From positions 59,811-123,810 of the forward strand of contig JBCBFT010000004.1 of assembly GCA_038527485.1 (NCBI GenBank): DNA of 64,000 nucleotides, read 5' to 3'. Positions 18,351-27,582 of this stretch are shown piece by piece (the stretch's first letter is position 1; each line of letters begins with the position of its first letter). Below the pieces are notes generated by a model, which did no database searches, was not told the DNA's origin, and saw nothing but the letters and a program-made list of their open reading frames with translations. The DNA is from JALEFZ01 sp038527485 (GTDB lineage Bacteria > Bacteroidota > Bacteroidia > J057). The position numbers and the translations under genes were made by a program.

Positions 18351-18599
18351 AGGACAAGGGGGAATGATCTATTTGACCTTATGCGACACATCAATAATAC
18401 GAAAAAGTAGAGAAACCTTCTTTGGGAAGGTTTAAAGCCTTGTCATTGAGATACTTGTTGCCTTCTGTAATAAAGTTGAAAAATAAAGGAAAAAAGAGGA
18501 TGTACGTAAGATATTCCACCTTTTTATCTTTTCTAGATTCGTAAGAAGAAATGTAAATAATACTTTGTTTGGATAAATAATTTACCCTAATTGATATTG

Positions 18600-18774
18600 T
18601 TGAAATCGAACAAAGTATTTTTCATAAGATATTGGGTTGTGCAGATGATTGTTACTGAGTAAGGGGGTGCAGATAGTGCCTCCTTCTCGCTTTTTAGGTG
18701 TGAGGGATATATCGACAAGTTGAGCACACAAGCCAGAGAAGGTTGAATAAATTTTCACGGGGGATAAACAAAGG
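18600..18774 (+). ncRNA. Candidate small RNA ending at an orphan terminator
   Basis: No protein gene on the plus strand lies within 1.8 kb upstream, yet a strong terminator follows. The segment holds an imperfect long hairpin: CCTTCTC (about 18680) pairs with GAGAAGG (about 18736), with an inner GTGTG/CACAC helix and a GATATATCGA palindrome in the apical part. A G-rich stretch at 18660 (GGGGGTGC) can pair with CCTCC downstream. It does not show the conserved cores of SRP RNA, RNase P RNA or tmRNA. The 5' end is not defined. Confidence 0.3.
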
Positions 18775-18812
18775 AAGACAGCTTAAGGAAATGCCTTAGC
18801 TGTCTTTTATTT
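18775..18812 (+). terminator. Orphan intrinsic terminator
   Basis: AAGACAGCTTAAGG (18775-18788) pairs with CCTTAGCTGTCTT (18794-18806) with one bulged base and a 5-nt loop, followed by TTATTTTT. The T-rich tract is on the plus strand only, so it should end a rightward transcript, although no gene on that strand precedes it. Confidence 0.65.
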
Positions 18813-18826
18813 TTGGGCATATGAAT

Positions 18827-18938
18827 GATTATCACGAATGAGCTGTTATGACATGTTCTACATAGAGATTTCGATTGATCACGTCTCTATGTAGAACATG
18901 AATCCTAGCTAAATTAATCTATGATAATTACTATCCTG
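18827..18938. repeat. Long palindromic element, copy 1
   Basis: A perfect 17-bp inverted repeat, 18852-18868 against 18884-18900 (arm CATGTTCTACATAGAGA), encloses a 15-nt loop. Outer arms ATTATCA/TGATAAT and AGCT/AGCT extend the palindrome to about 110 nt. Shared words (TCACGAATGAG, ATTGATC, GTCTCTA, AATCCTA) identify a second copy at 50571-50681. The size and terminal inverted repeats resemble a miniature inverted-repeat element; no target duplication could be recognised. Confidence 0.65.
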
Positions 18939-18950
18939 ATGTGTATTTGA

Positions 18951-19736
18951 CTACGCTGAGACTTCTTGGGCAGCCAAAAGGGATTGTTTGTATTCTCTGT
19001 AGTCTCCTTCACAGTGACTGATATCATAGAGCGCATTGCCCACCATCAAAGGAAGTACAGGATGTGTATCTTTTCGCATGGCGTATTTCACTTCTCCTTG
19101 AAGATTGAGATGTGTCAGGCGATTGAAATGCGAGGAGAATCGGAAGAAAAAACGTTTGCGGCGATTGGCCGTTTGGAAGAGAGATTCCGCGACGATAGCT
19201 GTATCCTGATAACGCGCGAAGTTGTGGCGAAGACGTCTGACCATCGCTCCTGCAAAGATGCTATCTTCTAGCGTTACATTTTCGCGCCATCCAGCGCAGA
19301 GTAGACATACATTTTCGTTTTGCTCGATCAGCCACTGGGTCAGTAGGCTAATGTTTGGAAAAGCTCCTACAACGATTTCTTTCGCATGGTGTTCTTGTGC
19401 CGCTTTGATGGCGCGCGTACCATTTGTCGTAGTGATCACAATCTTATTGCCTTCTACTACTTCTCGGGTGTAGGAAAATGGAGAATTTCCCAGGTCAAAG
19501 CCTTCGACTTTTTCTCCACTTCGTTCGCCTGCTACGATGTAGCCTTGTTTCCCCAGCGCAACCGCTTCATCTATAGTTGCTACAGGGACCATATGATCTA
19601 CCCCATGATCAAATGCTACGCACATGGTCGTCGTCGCACGAAGTACATCAATGACGACAACAATGGCGTCTGACACATCGTACTGGTCGATCAGTCTGGG
19701 TGTCAGGCATACGTGTACATATTTTTTCCCACTCAT
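18951..19736 (-). CDS. comB: 2-phosphosulfolactate phosphatase family protein (ComB)
   Basis: 261 residues from the ATG at 19736 (MSGKKYVHVCLTPRLI); twelve extra codons upstream are not family-like. Conserved blocks are 'VVVIDVLRATTTMC', 'IVAGERSGEKVEGFDLGNSP', 'IVITTTNGTRAIKAA', 'VVGAFPNISLL' and 'VCLLCAGW...LEDSIFAGAM', all characteristic of ComB. In methanogens ComB removes phosphate from 2-phospho-3-sulfolactate during coenzyme M synthesis. Bacterial homologues are widespread where coenzyme M is absent, so the physiological substrate here is uncertain. No other coenzyme M or sulfolactate gene lies nearby. Confidence 0.88.
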   Translation of the reverse strand: MSGKKYVHVCLTPRLIDQYDVSDAIVVVIDVLRATTTMCVAFDHGVDHMVPVATIDEAVALGKQGYIVAGERSGEKVEGFDLGNSPFSYTREVVEGNKIVITTTNGTRAIKAAQEHHAKEIVVGAFPNISLLTQWLIEQNENVCLLCAGWRENVTLEDSIFAGAMVRRLRHNFARYQDTAIVAESLFQTANRRKRFFFRFSSHFNRLTHLNLQGEVKYAMRKDTHPVLPLMVGNALYDISHCEGDYREYKQSLLAAQEVSA

Positions 19737-19941
19737 GCCGCAAAAGTACAACAAGGGAAGGCTAGTGAACAAGTAATTTGAAAGCGAAGCCTACTCTCGA
19801 GCGCAAAAAAACCTTCTGAAAGTGTTAGCAATCAGACGATTTATGGCTTTTTGGTTACATGGAGGCCTATCTGAAGAGACTTTTGTGGAAGTATTTTTTT
19901 ATTTGCACCTTGAAAAAAATCCTTGCGGCAACTCCTATTTT

Positions 19942-21216
19942 ATGCAAATCCGAATCATCATTCCCTTTGAACGTGTCGAAGCCGCTATTAATGCCGAATA
20001 CCAAGAACTGCTGATCCCTCAGGTCAAAAATGACATTACGCAGTTTTTGACAGAAGTCGATATCCAGAAAGAGACTCCAATACGCATCGGCGCGCACAAG
20101 GAGGGCATGAGGAGTGAGCTAACCATTCGTGCCAAGGTCAAGCTTAGAAGGAAAGGACTTGCTTTTGCTAGCTTGTTACCCGAGATAGAGCAGCTTCAAT
20201 TTACACTCAGAGTTGCTGTCTTGACCCGCATCCAGCTAGGAGCACAGTGGAATCTTCGCAGTCGATCCACCATATCCTACACATGGTTGGAGAAACCCAG
20301 TCTCATGGGAGGTTTGCTACCGATTCCGTTGACGACTTTATTAGAACCCATTTTGGATCGACAGTTACAGTCCGTAGCCCAAGATATAGATCGATACATT
20401 CAGAGTATTTCTGTAAAAGAAGCATTAGAAATCGGGTGGAAGTCTTTACATGAACCCATTGCTTGGGAGGCAGAGGATGAATCTGGTGTAGAGGGCAATT
20501 TCTCTTTTGGGATCATAGAATCGAAAGTAGGAGCAGGACCTATCCAAACAAAAGGCAGAGAATTACAAATGGCCTTTGAGATTCCCACAGAGATGTTTTA
20601 CTCTTCAGACCCTATCGAGGAAACGAAAAGCATCGGACCTGTACCTTCGCCCAGCAACTGGATTCCTCCGAGGCAATTGAGAAATGAAGTTGAGATTTTT
20701 TACAGCTGGAAGAAGATAGCGGCACTTCTGACAGACTTAGTGATCGAAGAAGAAAATAGTCTGGCTCTTAACTTGAGCGAAGTTTCGGTGAGTGGAGGAC
20801 CTGAAGGCATAAAAATAGAAGCTTATATCAAAGGCAAATGGAAGGGCTGGCCTTTTCACGGGAAATGGGAGTTGGAAGGGATGCCAAGTCAAACAAAACG
20901 GGGGTTGGTATGGGAAAGCCTCGAAATTTCATTATCCCAAAAAAGTCCCACTTTACAAGTAGCAGATACCGTCCAAAGAGGAAAACTGATTGACAGACTG
21001 AAAACATATCTGGAGAACTGGCTCCCCAAAGCTAGCGAAGGATGGGCCACAGATGTGCAACAACGCCTTCAGTATTGGCCCTTTGACCTTGGGCTCAACC
21101 TCAGAAGTTTGGGACTGGATTGGGAGGTACATGATCTAGAATTGACAAAAGAAGGGCTCTGGGTGACTACCGTCTGGCGAGGCGATCTCTTACTCGAAGT
21201 CAGACAGTGGGAATGA
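19942..21216 (+). CDS. DUF4403 family protein
   Basis: 424 residues from ATG 19942 (MQIRIIIPFERVEAAINAEY), where the family homology starts; the frame is open 40 codons further up but that stretch lacks similarity. Hallmarks are the 'I-P' opening with 'LIPQVKNDITQFL', and 'YTWLEKPSLMGGLLPIPLTTLLEPIL' followed by 'DRYIQS'. The repeated halves suggest a tubular-lipid-binding (TULIP)-like tandem domain as proposed for this family. No transmembrane segment or convincing signal peptide is seen. The function is unknown, possibly lipid handling in the envelope. Confidence 0.72.
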   Translation: MQIRIIIPFERVEAAINAEYQELLIPQVKNDITQFLTEVDIQKETPIRIGAHKEGMRSELTIRAKVKLRRKGLAFASLLPEIEQLQFTLRVAVLTRIQLGAQWNLRSRSTISYTWLEKPSLMGGLLPIPLTTLLEPILDRQLQSVAQDIDRYIQSISVKEALEIGWKSLHEPIAWEAEDESGVEGNFSFGIIESKVGAGPIQTKGRELQMAFEIPTEMFYSSDPIEETKSIGPVPSPSNWIPPRQLRNEVEIFYSWKKIAALLTDLVIEEENSLALNLSEVSVSGGPEGIKIEAYIKGKWKGWPFHGKWELEGMPSQTKRGLVWESLEISLSQKSPTLQVADTVQRGKLIDRLKTYLENWLPKASEGWATDVQQRLQYWPFDLGLNLRSLGLDWEVHDLELTKEGLWVTTVWRGDLLLEVRQWE

Positions 21217-21431
21217 CAATCGTCGCTAACTGACAATTCTTAGTGTAAACACTCCTCATAACTGATTAATTATCGGTAGGTAAATTGAGTGATTCCCTCT
21301 CTTTTTATGACATTTGATGCATATAAGTTCAGGTCTAGCGTTTATCTTACATATAGGCTTTTGGGCCTCTGATGGTGTATACATGCTTCACACCATACTC
21401 TCATTCATTTCAACCCATATTCATCCAAACC

Positions 21432-22142
21432 ATGCATCAGATTATTCCACAAGGAATCAGGCGTGCCATTCTGATTTTGCTAAGTGTATGGCTCATTTGC
21501 TGTACAGGTAGTCCTGCTGCCTTCGCCTATGAGGAAAAGACCGACCAGGTACCCACATTGACTTATGCACCTGCTGTGACCTTTGGTGTAGCAGACACAG
21601 GATTTAAGTTACCTTCATTCGACTTTGACTTCGATTTCGGTGGCATCTTTGAAGAGTCTAGCGCTTTTCCCACAGGCTCGAAAGTGATCCAATTTGGACT
21701 GGGATTAGGCTCAACAGTAAATCTCAAGCAGCTCAGTGCCGAGTTGAATCTCATCGATGCGAGACGCCGTATTCCGCATCTTTCATTTTTGTATGAGCGT
21801 CAGATTGGTCCCACCAATGTCGGAGCAGGCGTCATTGCAGGCTATCAGATGTGGTCCGTTCCCTCACTTAGTTATCGTTACCATTATTATACCCTCGGAC
21901 TGAGAGGTAGCTATCACTTCAATGTAGAAGCCCTCCCTGAACTAGATCCTTATGTGGCATTGGGCTTTTCTCTGCGTATGATGACCCTGACGAATGGTCC
22001 ACGCGGAGAGACTGAAGCGAAAGTGACAGCACATATGATTTTGGGCGCCAGATATTACTTCCAAGAGAAAATGGCTGCCTTCTTTGAGATTGGGCAAGAT
22101 GCTACCAGCGCATTGAAATTTGGCGTCGCATATCAAATCTAA
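21432..22142 (+). CDS. Predicted outer-membrane beta-barrel protein
   Basis: 236 residues from ATG 21432. A signal peptide (RAILILLSVWLICCTGSPAAFA) is followed by an acidic FDFDFDFGG segment and amphipathic strands such as 'KVIQFGLGLGSTVN', 'VGAGVIAGYQMW', 'HYYTLGLRGSYHF', 'DPYVALGFSLRMM' and 'AHMILGARYYFQ', ending in 'ALKFGVAYQI'. This is the pattern of an 8-10 stranded outer-membrane barrel with an aromatic end. The VWA lipoprotein gene begins 19 bp downstream on the same strand, so the two are probably one operon and may interact in the envelope. Confidence 0.65.
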   Translation: MHQIIPQGIRRAILILLSVWLICCTGSPAAFAYEEKTDQVPTLTYAPAVTFGVADTGFKLPSFDFDFDFGGIFEESSAFPTGSKVIQFGLGLGSTVNLKQLSAELNLIDARRRIPHLSFLYERQIGPTNVGAGVIAGYQMWSVPSLSYRYHYYTLGLRGSYHFNVEALPELDPYVALGFSLRMMTLTNGPRGETEAKVTAHMILGARYYFQEKMAAFFEIGQDATSALKFGVAYQI

Positions 22143-22161
22143 CACCTCAAAAAAACATAAG

Positions 22162-23928
22162 ATGAAATCCATCACAACCCCTATGCTATGCTTGATCGTA
22201 GCACTAGCCGTATTTACCACTTCATGTTTCAATAAATATGATGAATTGGTTCCTGTACTCCCTAGTGTACCTGCGGGAGGTGTAGATCAGATCAGCTTAC
22301 AATCCGTGAGCGATGAAGTAGTAGAACTAGAAGTCACCATTTTCGCGGTGGATCACTTTGGCAGCTTTATCGAAGGCCTGTCCCAAAAGGATTTTTCTAT
22401 TGATCTCCCTTCGGGTTATGCCGCGACAATCGAATCCGTGGAAAGAGTATCTGCCGAGCGATTGGGACCCTACTCTGCGACAATGCTTTTTGACCAGTCG
22501 GGCTCGATCAGTGGTACGGACCCTTCCAACGACCGCGTGACGGCTGGCGTGCAGTTTGTCGATCTTTTGGGCAATGGAGATGAGGCTTCTGTAGTCGCTT
22601 TTACCAGCGGAGGTCAGTATCAATCTCCTTTTGAGGTCCTGAGTGGATTCTCTCGTGATCGTGCGACGCTTCAGCAGATCATCAACTCGCTGGCTGACAA
22701 TGAAGGAGGGGGGACACCCTTGTACCGTTCTATGTTTGAGATGATCGGTTATACTTCCGATAATGCGACCAATACGAATAAAGCCATCATTGCCTTTACA
22801 GATGGAAAAGATACCAATGGAGGTGTCTCGATAGATGCAATCGTAGAAGAGGCTTGTACCAATGACATTAAGATCTTTACCGTGGGGTTGAGTTCGGGAA
22901 TTGATGCAGGAGAACTATCAGAAGTAGCCTTCCGTACAGGAGGTGCGGTGATGCTGGCGGCCGATGCGCAGCAGTTGGTCTCGCTTTATAGCTCGCTGGG
23001 AGAGTTGTTGCATGGTGAAGCAGAGTTTTATAAGCTGCGGATGTCGGTACGCAATCCATCTGGTAGCTTTCGCGCAGGATCACGCGTTAGTGGCTTCATC
23101 AATTTGAACCTTTCGGAGCAGTATCCTGTGCAGTTGCCCTTCCAGTTTGAATTGACTAGAGAGAATGCAGGATCTTTTGATCAAAGAGAACCAGCGTGTG
23201 ATTGTGGACAATTGAATGCGGGAGATCTCGTGCAAAAGTGGAAAGATGAGGCTGAAACATTGAGAAATAGTATCTCGAATCCCTCTCCTGCGAATGAAGG
23301 CATTACGTGTGCATACGTAGACATTTACAACCGAAATCCTGAGAAATTTAAGTGGGCAGGTCTGGCTGCGCTTGTTTCAGGAGAAGTAGGTGAGCAGGTG
23401 GAGAATCCGCTTCTGATACTTGATCCAGGCTTTTCAACGGATTTTATTAATAATGCCATCAATGGGAATGAAGCTATTTTCGAAGATATTGCATGGCAGC
23501 ATTTAGCCTATGAGAATGGAGGTATTGATGAGCTGGCTAGAATCTACTGTTCCGAACAAACTCAATCACAACCTGCTTTCTCAATTGAATTGTATCGTGC
23601 ATGGCTTAAAATTGCTTCCAATGATCCCGAGCTTATTTGGGAGGGAAACCGAGATCTTCTGTATCATGAGCAGCTAAATGTCGTCCAGGTACCCCTTTAC
23701 GATCCTCATCCCATCATGTGGTCATGGATAGAAGCATTTGGGCTTCTAGAATCTCCTGTTCCTGGCCATGATAATGAGTTCGATACAGACAGAAGAGAGA
23801 TCGACCGATTCATCGACCGTTGGAACTGGATCGAGAATGACATCTTACCTGCTTGGCGTGCCTTTGAATCCAACCCATTGAATGAGACCGTGCTGACGGC
23901 AGAGTTTAATAAATACTGTCAGCCATAG
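22162..23928 (+). CDS. VWA-domain lipoprotein
   Basis: 588 residues from ATG 22162, which opens a lipoprotein signal (VALAVFTTSC, lipidated Cys about residue 22). A short Ig-like stretch (about 40-100) precedes a von Willebrand A domain (about 105-290) with an intact MIDAS: D111-Q-S113-G-S115, the Thr of 'GGGTPLYRSM' and the Asp of 'IIAFTDGKDTNGG'. A domain with clustered cysteines ('EPACDCGQLNAGDL') follows, and then about 230 residues rich in Trp and Asn/Asp without recognised family; these contain 'YNRNPEKFKWAGLAALVSGEVG', which resembles toxin- or phage-type lysozyme-like contexts only weakly. MIDAS metal-dependent ligand binding outside the cytoplasm is likely; the ligand is unknown. Confidence 0.8.
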   Translation: MKSITTPMLCLIVALAVFTTSCFNKYDELVPVLPSVPAGGVDQISLQSVSDEVVELEVTIFAVDHFGSFIEGLSQKDFSIDLPSGYAATIESVERVSAERLGPYSATMLFDQSGSISGTDPSNDRVTAGVQFVDLLGNGDEASVVAFTSGGQYQSPFEVLSGFSRDRATLQQIINSLADNEGGGTPLYRSMFEMIGYTSDNATNTNKAIIAFTDGKDTNGGVSIDAIVEEACTNDIKIFTVGLSSGIDAGELSEVAFRTGGAVMLAADAQQLVSLYSSLGELLHGEAEFYKLRMSVRNPSGSFRAGSRVSGFINLNLSEQYPVQLPFQFELTRENAGSFDQREPACDCGQLNAGDLVQKWKDEAETLRNSISNPSPANEGITCAYVDIYNRNPEKFKWAGLAALVSGEVGEQVENPLLILDPGFSTDFINNAINGNEAIFEDIAWQHLAYENGGIDELARIYCSEQTQSQPAFSIELYRAWLKIASNDPELIWEGNRDLLYHEQLNVVQVPLYDPHPIMWSWIEAFGLLESPVPGHDNEFDTDRREIDRFIDRWNWIENDILPAWRAFESNPLNETVLTAEFNKYCQP

Positions 23929-24068
23929 ATTCGATCATTGAGTACTAGGAAGTCAAGTTGAATTTTCGTCAAAAAAAATAACAAGGTATCTAGAGATGAA
24001 GCCTTTATATTTGCGATGAAATCTCAACTTGACTTTTTTACTTCATCATTCTTACTCCTTGTACTTCT

Positions 24069-24668
24069 ATGGGCAAATTATTTTCACTCCCAGCTATAGA
24101 GTCACTGATTGCCAAATCGGACTTTAAGGATCTCTTCTCGGACATGACCACCAATATCAACTCTGCCTTTGAAGACTCGACGGTGAAAGCACGTGGTTTC
24201 TTGGGTGAATCGGTCGAAGAGTTCAAGGTAGGGGCATTTGAAAATCTAGACAGCATCCGCCTCAAATGGATTCGTCCTGACTGGTTTGAGTTCATCCCTG
24301 TGAAGGAAGCGCCTTTCGCTTTTGTACGCCATACAGGTGAACGCATCGTGCCTGGACGTATGTACACGGATGGAGGCAGTATTCCCCGTCCTTTCTGGGT
24401 CAATGAAAACCTCTCTCCTTGGACCTACGGCCCCGCCTTTTTGATCCATGACTGGGAATTCGATGTGCACCACTGCAAAATGTCCGAAAAGAGCTTCGAA
24501 GAGGTACGCGATACGATGATGGAGGCCATACATACACTGATTCAAATGGAGCTTTCGCCCATGTCCGATTTAGCTTTTCGAGCGATTTATGTAGGCATCG
24601 ACTCGCAGATCGCCCGTGAGATGTGGAACAAGAACCCCGAGGAGTGCCCGCTTCCTCCACAGACGTAG
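24069..24668 (+). CDS. DUF1353 domain protein
   Basis: 199 residues. The diagnostic segment is 'YTDGGSIPRPFW', followed by 'SPWTYGPAFLIHDWEFD' (about residues 98-140), matching DUF1353 (tDGaSIPr...HD), a family found in phages and bacteria. The Asp/His set suggests a metal-dependent hydrolase-like site but no activity is established. The first 60 residues are a helical region not in the core family. A TATATTTG box at 24006-24013 could be a -7 promoter element. The TAG stop is part of a REP-like hairpin. Confidence 0.8.
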   Translation: MGKLFSLPAIESLIAKSDFKDLFSDMTTNINSAFEDSTVKARGFLGESVEEFKVGAFENLDSIRLKWIRPDWFEFIPVKEAPFAFVRHTGERIVPGRMYTDGGSIPRPFWVNENLSPWTYGPAFLIHDWEFDVHHCKMSEKSFEEVRDTMMEAIHTLIQMELSPMSDLAFRAIYVGIDSQIAREMWNKNPEECPLPPQT

Positions 24669-24688
24669 GAACATGCTAGGGCATGTTC
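24665..24688 (+). repeat. REP-like GTAG hairpin between convergent genes
   Basis: GTAGG (24665-24669) is followed by a hairpin with arms GAACATGC/GCATGTTC (24669-24676, 24681-24688) around loop TAGG. It has the same loop as element 1 at 8752 but a completely different, compensated stem. Its head contains the TAG stop of the DUF1353 gene and its foot overlaps the TGA stop of the carboxylase gene on the other strand. Confidence 0.7.
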
Positions 24689-26309
24689 ACACCTGCAACA
24701 CCCCTGGATTGAACGGTTTCACATCTGGATTGTGATTGGCCATTTCGATTCCTGTGGAGATGATCTTACGTGTCTCGGTAGGATCGATGATGCCATCTAC
24801 CCACATACGGGCCGCTGCATAGTAAGGCGATGTCTGTGCGGTATAACGATCTGTAATTTCTTGAAGTAGTTGCTTTTCCACCTCAGGATCAATCTCTTTT
24901 CCTTGCTTCTTGAGGGCGGCGACTTGAATCTGAAGGAGGGTCTTGGCAGCAGTAGATCCCCCCATGACTGCGATCTGTGCCGAAGGCCATGCATAGATCA
25001 ATCTAGGATCATACGCCTTGCCACACATGGCATAGTTACCTGCTCCGTAGGAGTTGCCCATGACAAACGTAAACTTGGGCACGACAGAGTTCGATACGGC
25101 ATTGACCATCTTGGCACCGTCCTTGATGATGCCCCCTTGCTCCGAGCGACTGCCGACCATGAAGCCTGTCACGTCTTGCAGGAAGATCAAGGGGATACGC
25201 TTTTGGTTGCAATTCATCACAAAGCGTGCAGCTTTATCCGCCGAGTCGGAGTAGATCACTCCCCCAAACTGCATCTCGCCCTTAGCGGATCGAAGGACTT
25301 GGCGCTGGTTGGCTACAATCCCCACGGCCCAGCCGTCGACTCTCGCATAGCCCGTGACGATCGACTGGCCATAGCCTTCCTTATATTCATCCCATGAGCC
25401 ACGGTCGATAACGCGTTCTAGAATGTCGCGTACCTCGTAGGGTTTGGCTCTATCTGCGGGTAGGATACCCATGATTTCTCTTGGATTCTTCGCAGGTGCT
25501 TTGGGCTTTTCTCGATTAAAACCTGCTTTGGGCTTTTCTCCGAGCTTACTGACCAGCGAACGAATTTTCTCAAGACACGCCTCGTCATTAGGCATTTTAT
25601 AATCCACTACTCCGCTGATCTCGCTGTGCATCGTGGCACCTCCCAACGTTTCGATGTCTACCTCTTCGCCGATGGCAGATTTGACGAGATAGGGTCCCGC
25701 CAAAAAGACTGAGCCCGTACCATCCACGATCAAAGTCTCATCACTCATGATGGGAAGGTAAGCGCCACCTGCCACACAAGGTCCCATGATTGCCGCAATC
25801 TGGGGAATGCCCATAGATGACATCACTGCATTGTTGCGGAAGATGCGGCCAAAGTGCTCTTTATCAGGAAAGATCTCATCTTGCATGGGGAGGAAAACTC
25901 CCGCAGAGTCTACCAGATAAATGATGGGCAGGTGATTTTCCATCGCGATTTCCTGCGCACGCAAGTTCTTCTTACCAGTCATCGGAAACCATGCGCCTGC
26001 TTTCACTGTGGCGTCATTGGCCACGATCATACAAAGCCTGCCCGATACACGTCCTATTCCCGTCACTACTCCTGCACTAGGAGCACCTTTCTGCTCTTCG
26101 TACATGCCGTGGGCAGCAAGTGCACCTACTTCTAGCCAATCATTTTTGTCATCAAGGAGGAGGTTGATGCGCTCTCGGGCGGGGAGCTTTCCCTTCTTAC
26201 GGTGCTTGGCAAGAGACTTTTCGCCCCCTCCCATATATACTTTTTGTAGATGGCCCTGTAGTTTACGGAGCAGTTCGCGGTTGTGGTCTTCGTTTGTGTT
26301 GAAGACCAT
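24687..26309 (-). CDS. Acyl-CoA carboxylase carboxyltransferase (beta) subunit, methylcrotonyl-CoA carboxylase type
   Basis: 540 residues from ATG 26309 (MVFNTNEDHNRELL), where homologues begin; a GTG at 26342 would add eleven residues. The carboxyltransferase fold is complete: 'GGGEKSLAKHRKKGKLPARERI', 'VDSAGVFLPMQDEIFPDKEHFG', 'MGPCVAGGAYLPIMSDE' (oxyanion-hole glycines, first half) and 'DVTGFMVGSRSEQGGI' with 'GNSYGAGNYAMCGKAYDPRL' (second half). The VFLPMQDEIFPD block is typical of 3-methylcrotonyl-CoA carboxylase of leucine catabolism rather than propionyl-CoA carboxylase. The biotin-carrying alpha subunit is not in the window. The substrate call is moderately confident. Confidence 0.88.
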   Translation of the reverse strand: MVFNTNEDHNRELLRKLQGHLQKVYMGGGEKSLAKHRKKGKLPARERINLLLDDKNDWLEVGALAAHGMYEEQKGAPSAGVVTGIGRVSGRLCMIVANDATVKAGAWFPMTGKKNLRAQEIAMENHLPIIYLVDSAGVFLPMQDEIFPDKEHFGRIFRNNAVMSSMGIPQIAAIMGPCVAGGAYLPIMSDETLIVDGTGSVFLAGPYLVKSAIGEEVDIETLGGATMHSEISGVVDYKMPNDEACLEKIRSLVSKLGEKPKAGFNREKPKAPAKNPREIMGILPADRAKPYEVRDILERVIDRGSWDEYKEGYGQSIVTGYARVDGWAVGIVANQRQVLRSAKGEMQFGGVIYSDSADKAARFVMNCNQKRIPLIFLQDVTGFMVGSRSEQGGIIKDGAKMVNAVSNSVVPKFTFVMGNSYGAGNYAMCGKAYDPRLIYAWPSAQIAVMGGSTAAKTLLQIQVAALKKQGKEIDPEVEKQLLQEITDRYTAQTSPYYAAARMWVDGIIDPTETRKIISTGIEMANHNPDVKPFNPGVLQV

Positions 26310-26487
26310 GTCATCTTCTTTAAATGCAGGTGTATATTTCACGTAGTGTAGTCCTTAAAACAGCGGTTGATTCTGCCGTTTTCAATGGCGCAATTTAAAG
26401 GAATTTGGAAAAACTATTGTCGGTTTCTCTGGAATAATCTAAGGAGTGGGAATCATTCGTTTTGAACAATCCGTTTTTTCTCCTCAA

Positions 26488-27582
26488 CTACTTACTTTTC
26501 CCATACACACGGCGCAACCATGCGGGAAGCAGCGGGACACCGATCAAGAGATAAGGATAATAGGTCACCAATCGCCAAAGTAGTGCGACGATCAAGACAA
26601 TGGTCAAGCCACCAGGGATGAAGTTCTCAAACAGCGGACCAAATGTCCCTTCAGCAAAACCAGAGGCACCAGGTGAGGGCGCGACAATCATGACCTGAAA
26701 AAGAATAACCTGACGAGCAAAAGCTGTGATATGCTCCGAAAAGTTGAGCACAGCAAAGGCTGCAAGGACACAGTTGAGGGCGAGATAGCGGCCCATCCAG
26801 GCGAGCAGTGTCGCGAAAGCAGCCCTGAGCCAAAATCCCAGACGCTTCTTACGGAACTCCCTAGAGGCAAGGAGCATGTCGTCCGCTAGCTGAAAGGTAC
26901 TTTTTTGCCAACGCTGAAGACGCTTCCATTGAAAGACTTTCTTCAAGATGCGATGGGTGCCAGATGGATTGAAAAATAAAGCGAAGGCCAGGAAGATGGT
27001 GTAGGCTGTCAGGATCAGATAAGCAAACCAAAAGAAAGCCTCTAGCGGAACGAGATAACCAAATAGCTCGGGTTGGGTCTTGGCGTCAAATACCACCTTG
27101 TAATCCACAAATAGTAAGACGAAAGGAAAAATGATGATGTAAAAGCATTCGTCCAAAAAAATCGTGATGAATACCAGTGCCGTACTTTTTCCTGCAGATA
27201 TCTTCTCTTTGATCAGCATGAAGATCGCCAAGGCGGAGCCGCCTACTACAGAAGGGGTTAAGGCAGAGCCAAATTCCCATAAGAAAATGATCTCAGCCGA
27301 AGAGCGCCAGGAGAGCTTGAAGTCGGTCAGTAAGCGCATCCGCCAGATATAACCAAAATCCCTCAGCCCCATCATGAGCAATCCCAAACCTAAGAACCCA
27401 AACAGCCCTGTGGTCCATTCAATCTGACTCAGAGGATTGGTGCCTGTCGTTTGCGTTTCATTGATGATCTGGTAGATGGCGTATCCCAAGACCGATAAGC
27501 CTATCAGGATAGGCCAGATGATGTTGCGGAGCTTAAACTCTTGTACAATGTCGGATTCTTTGGGATCGGGGGCTTGTGCCAT
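26488..27582 (-). CDS. UPF0104 / lysylphosphatidylglycerol synthase-type transmembrane protein
   Basis: 364 residues with about eight transmembrane helices. The family motif 'FLWEFGSALTPSVVGGSALAIFML' (about 95-118) and the later 'VMIVAPSPGASGFAEGTFG' match the flippase-like integral domain of MprF/UPF0104 proteins. There is no cytoplasmic aminoacyl-transferase domain, so it is a stand-alone membrane domain, thought to move lipids in related proteins. It lies 178 bp upstream of the carboxylase gene on the same strand, which is probably coincidental. Substrate unknown. Confidence 0.8.
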   Translation of the reverse strand: MAQAPDPKESDIVQEFKLRNIIWPILIGLSVLGYAIYQIINETQTTGTNPLSQIEWTTGLFGFLGLGLLMMGLRDFGYIWRMRLLTDFKLSWRSSAEIIFLWEFGSALTPSVVGGSALAIFMLIKEKISAGKSTALVFITIFLDECFYIIIFPFVLLFVDYKVVFDAKTQPELFGYLVPLEAFFWFAYLILTAYTIFLAFALFFNPSGTHRILKKVFQWKRLQRWQKSTFQLADDMLLASREFRKKRLGFWLRAAFATLLAWMGRYLALNCVLAAFAVLNFSEHITAFARQVILFQVMIVAPSPGASGFAEGTFGPLFENFIPGGLTIVLIVALLWRLVTYYPYLLIGVPLLPAWLRRVYGKSK

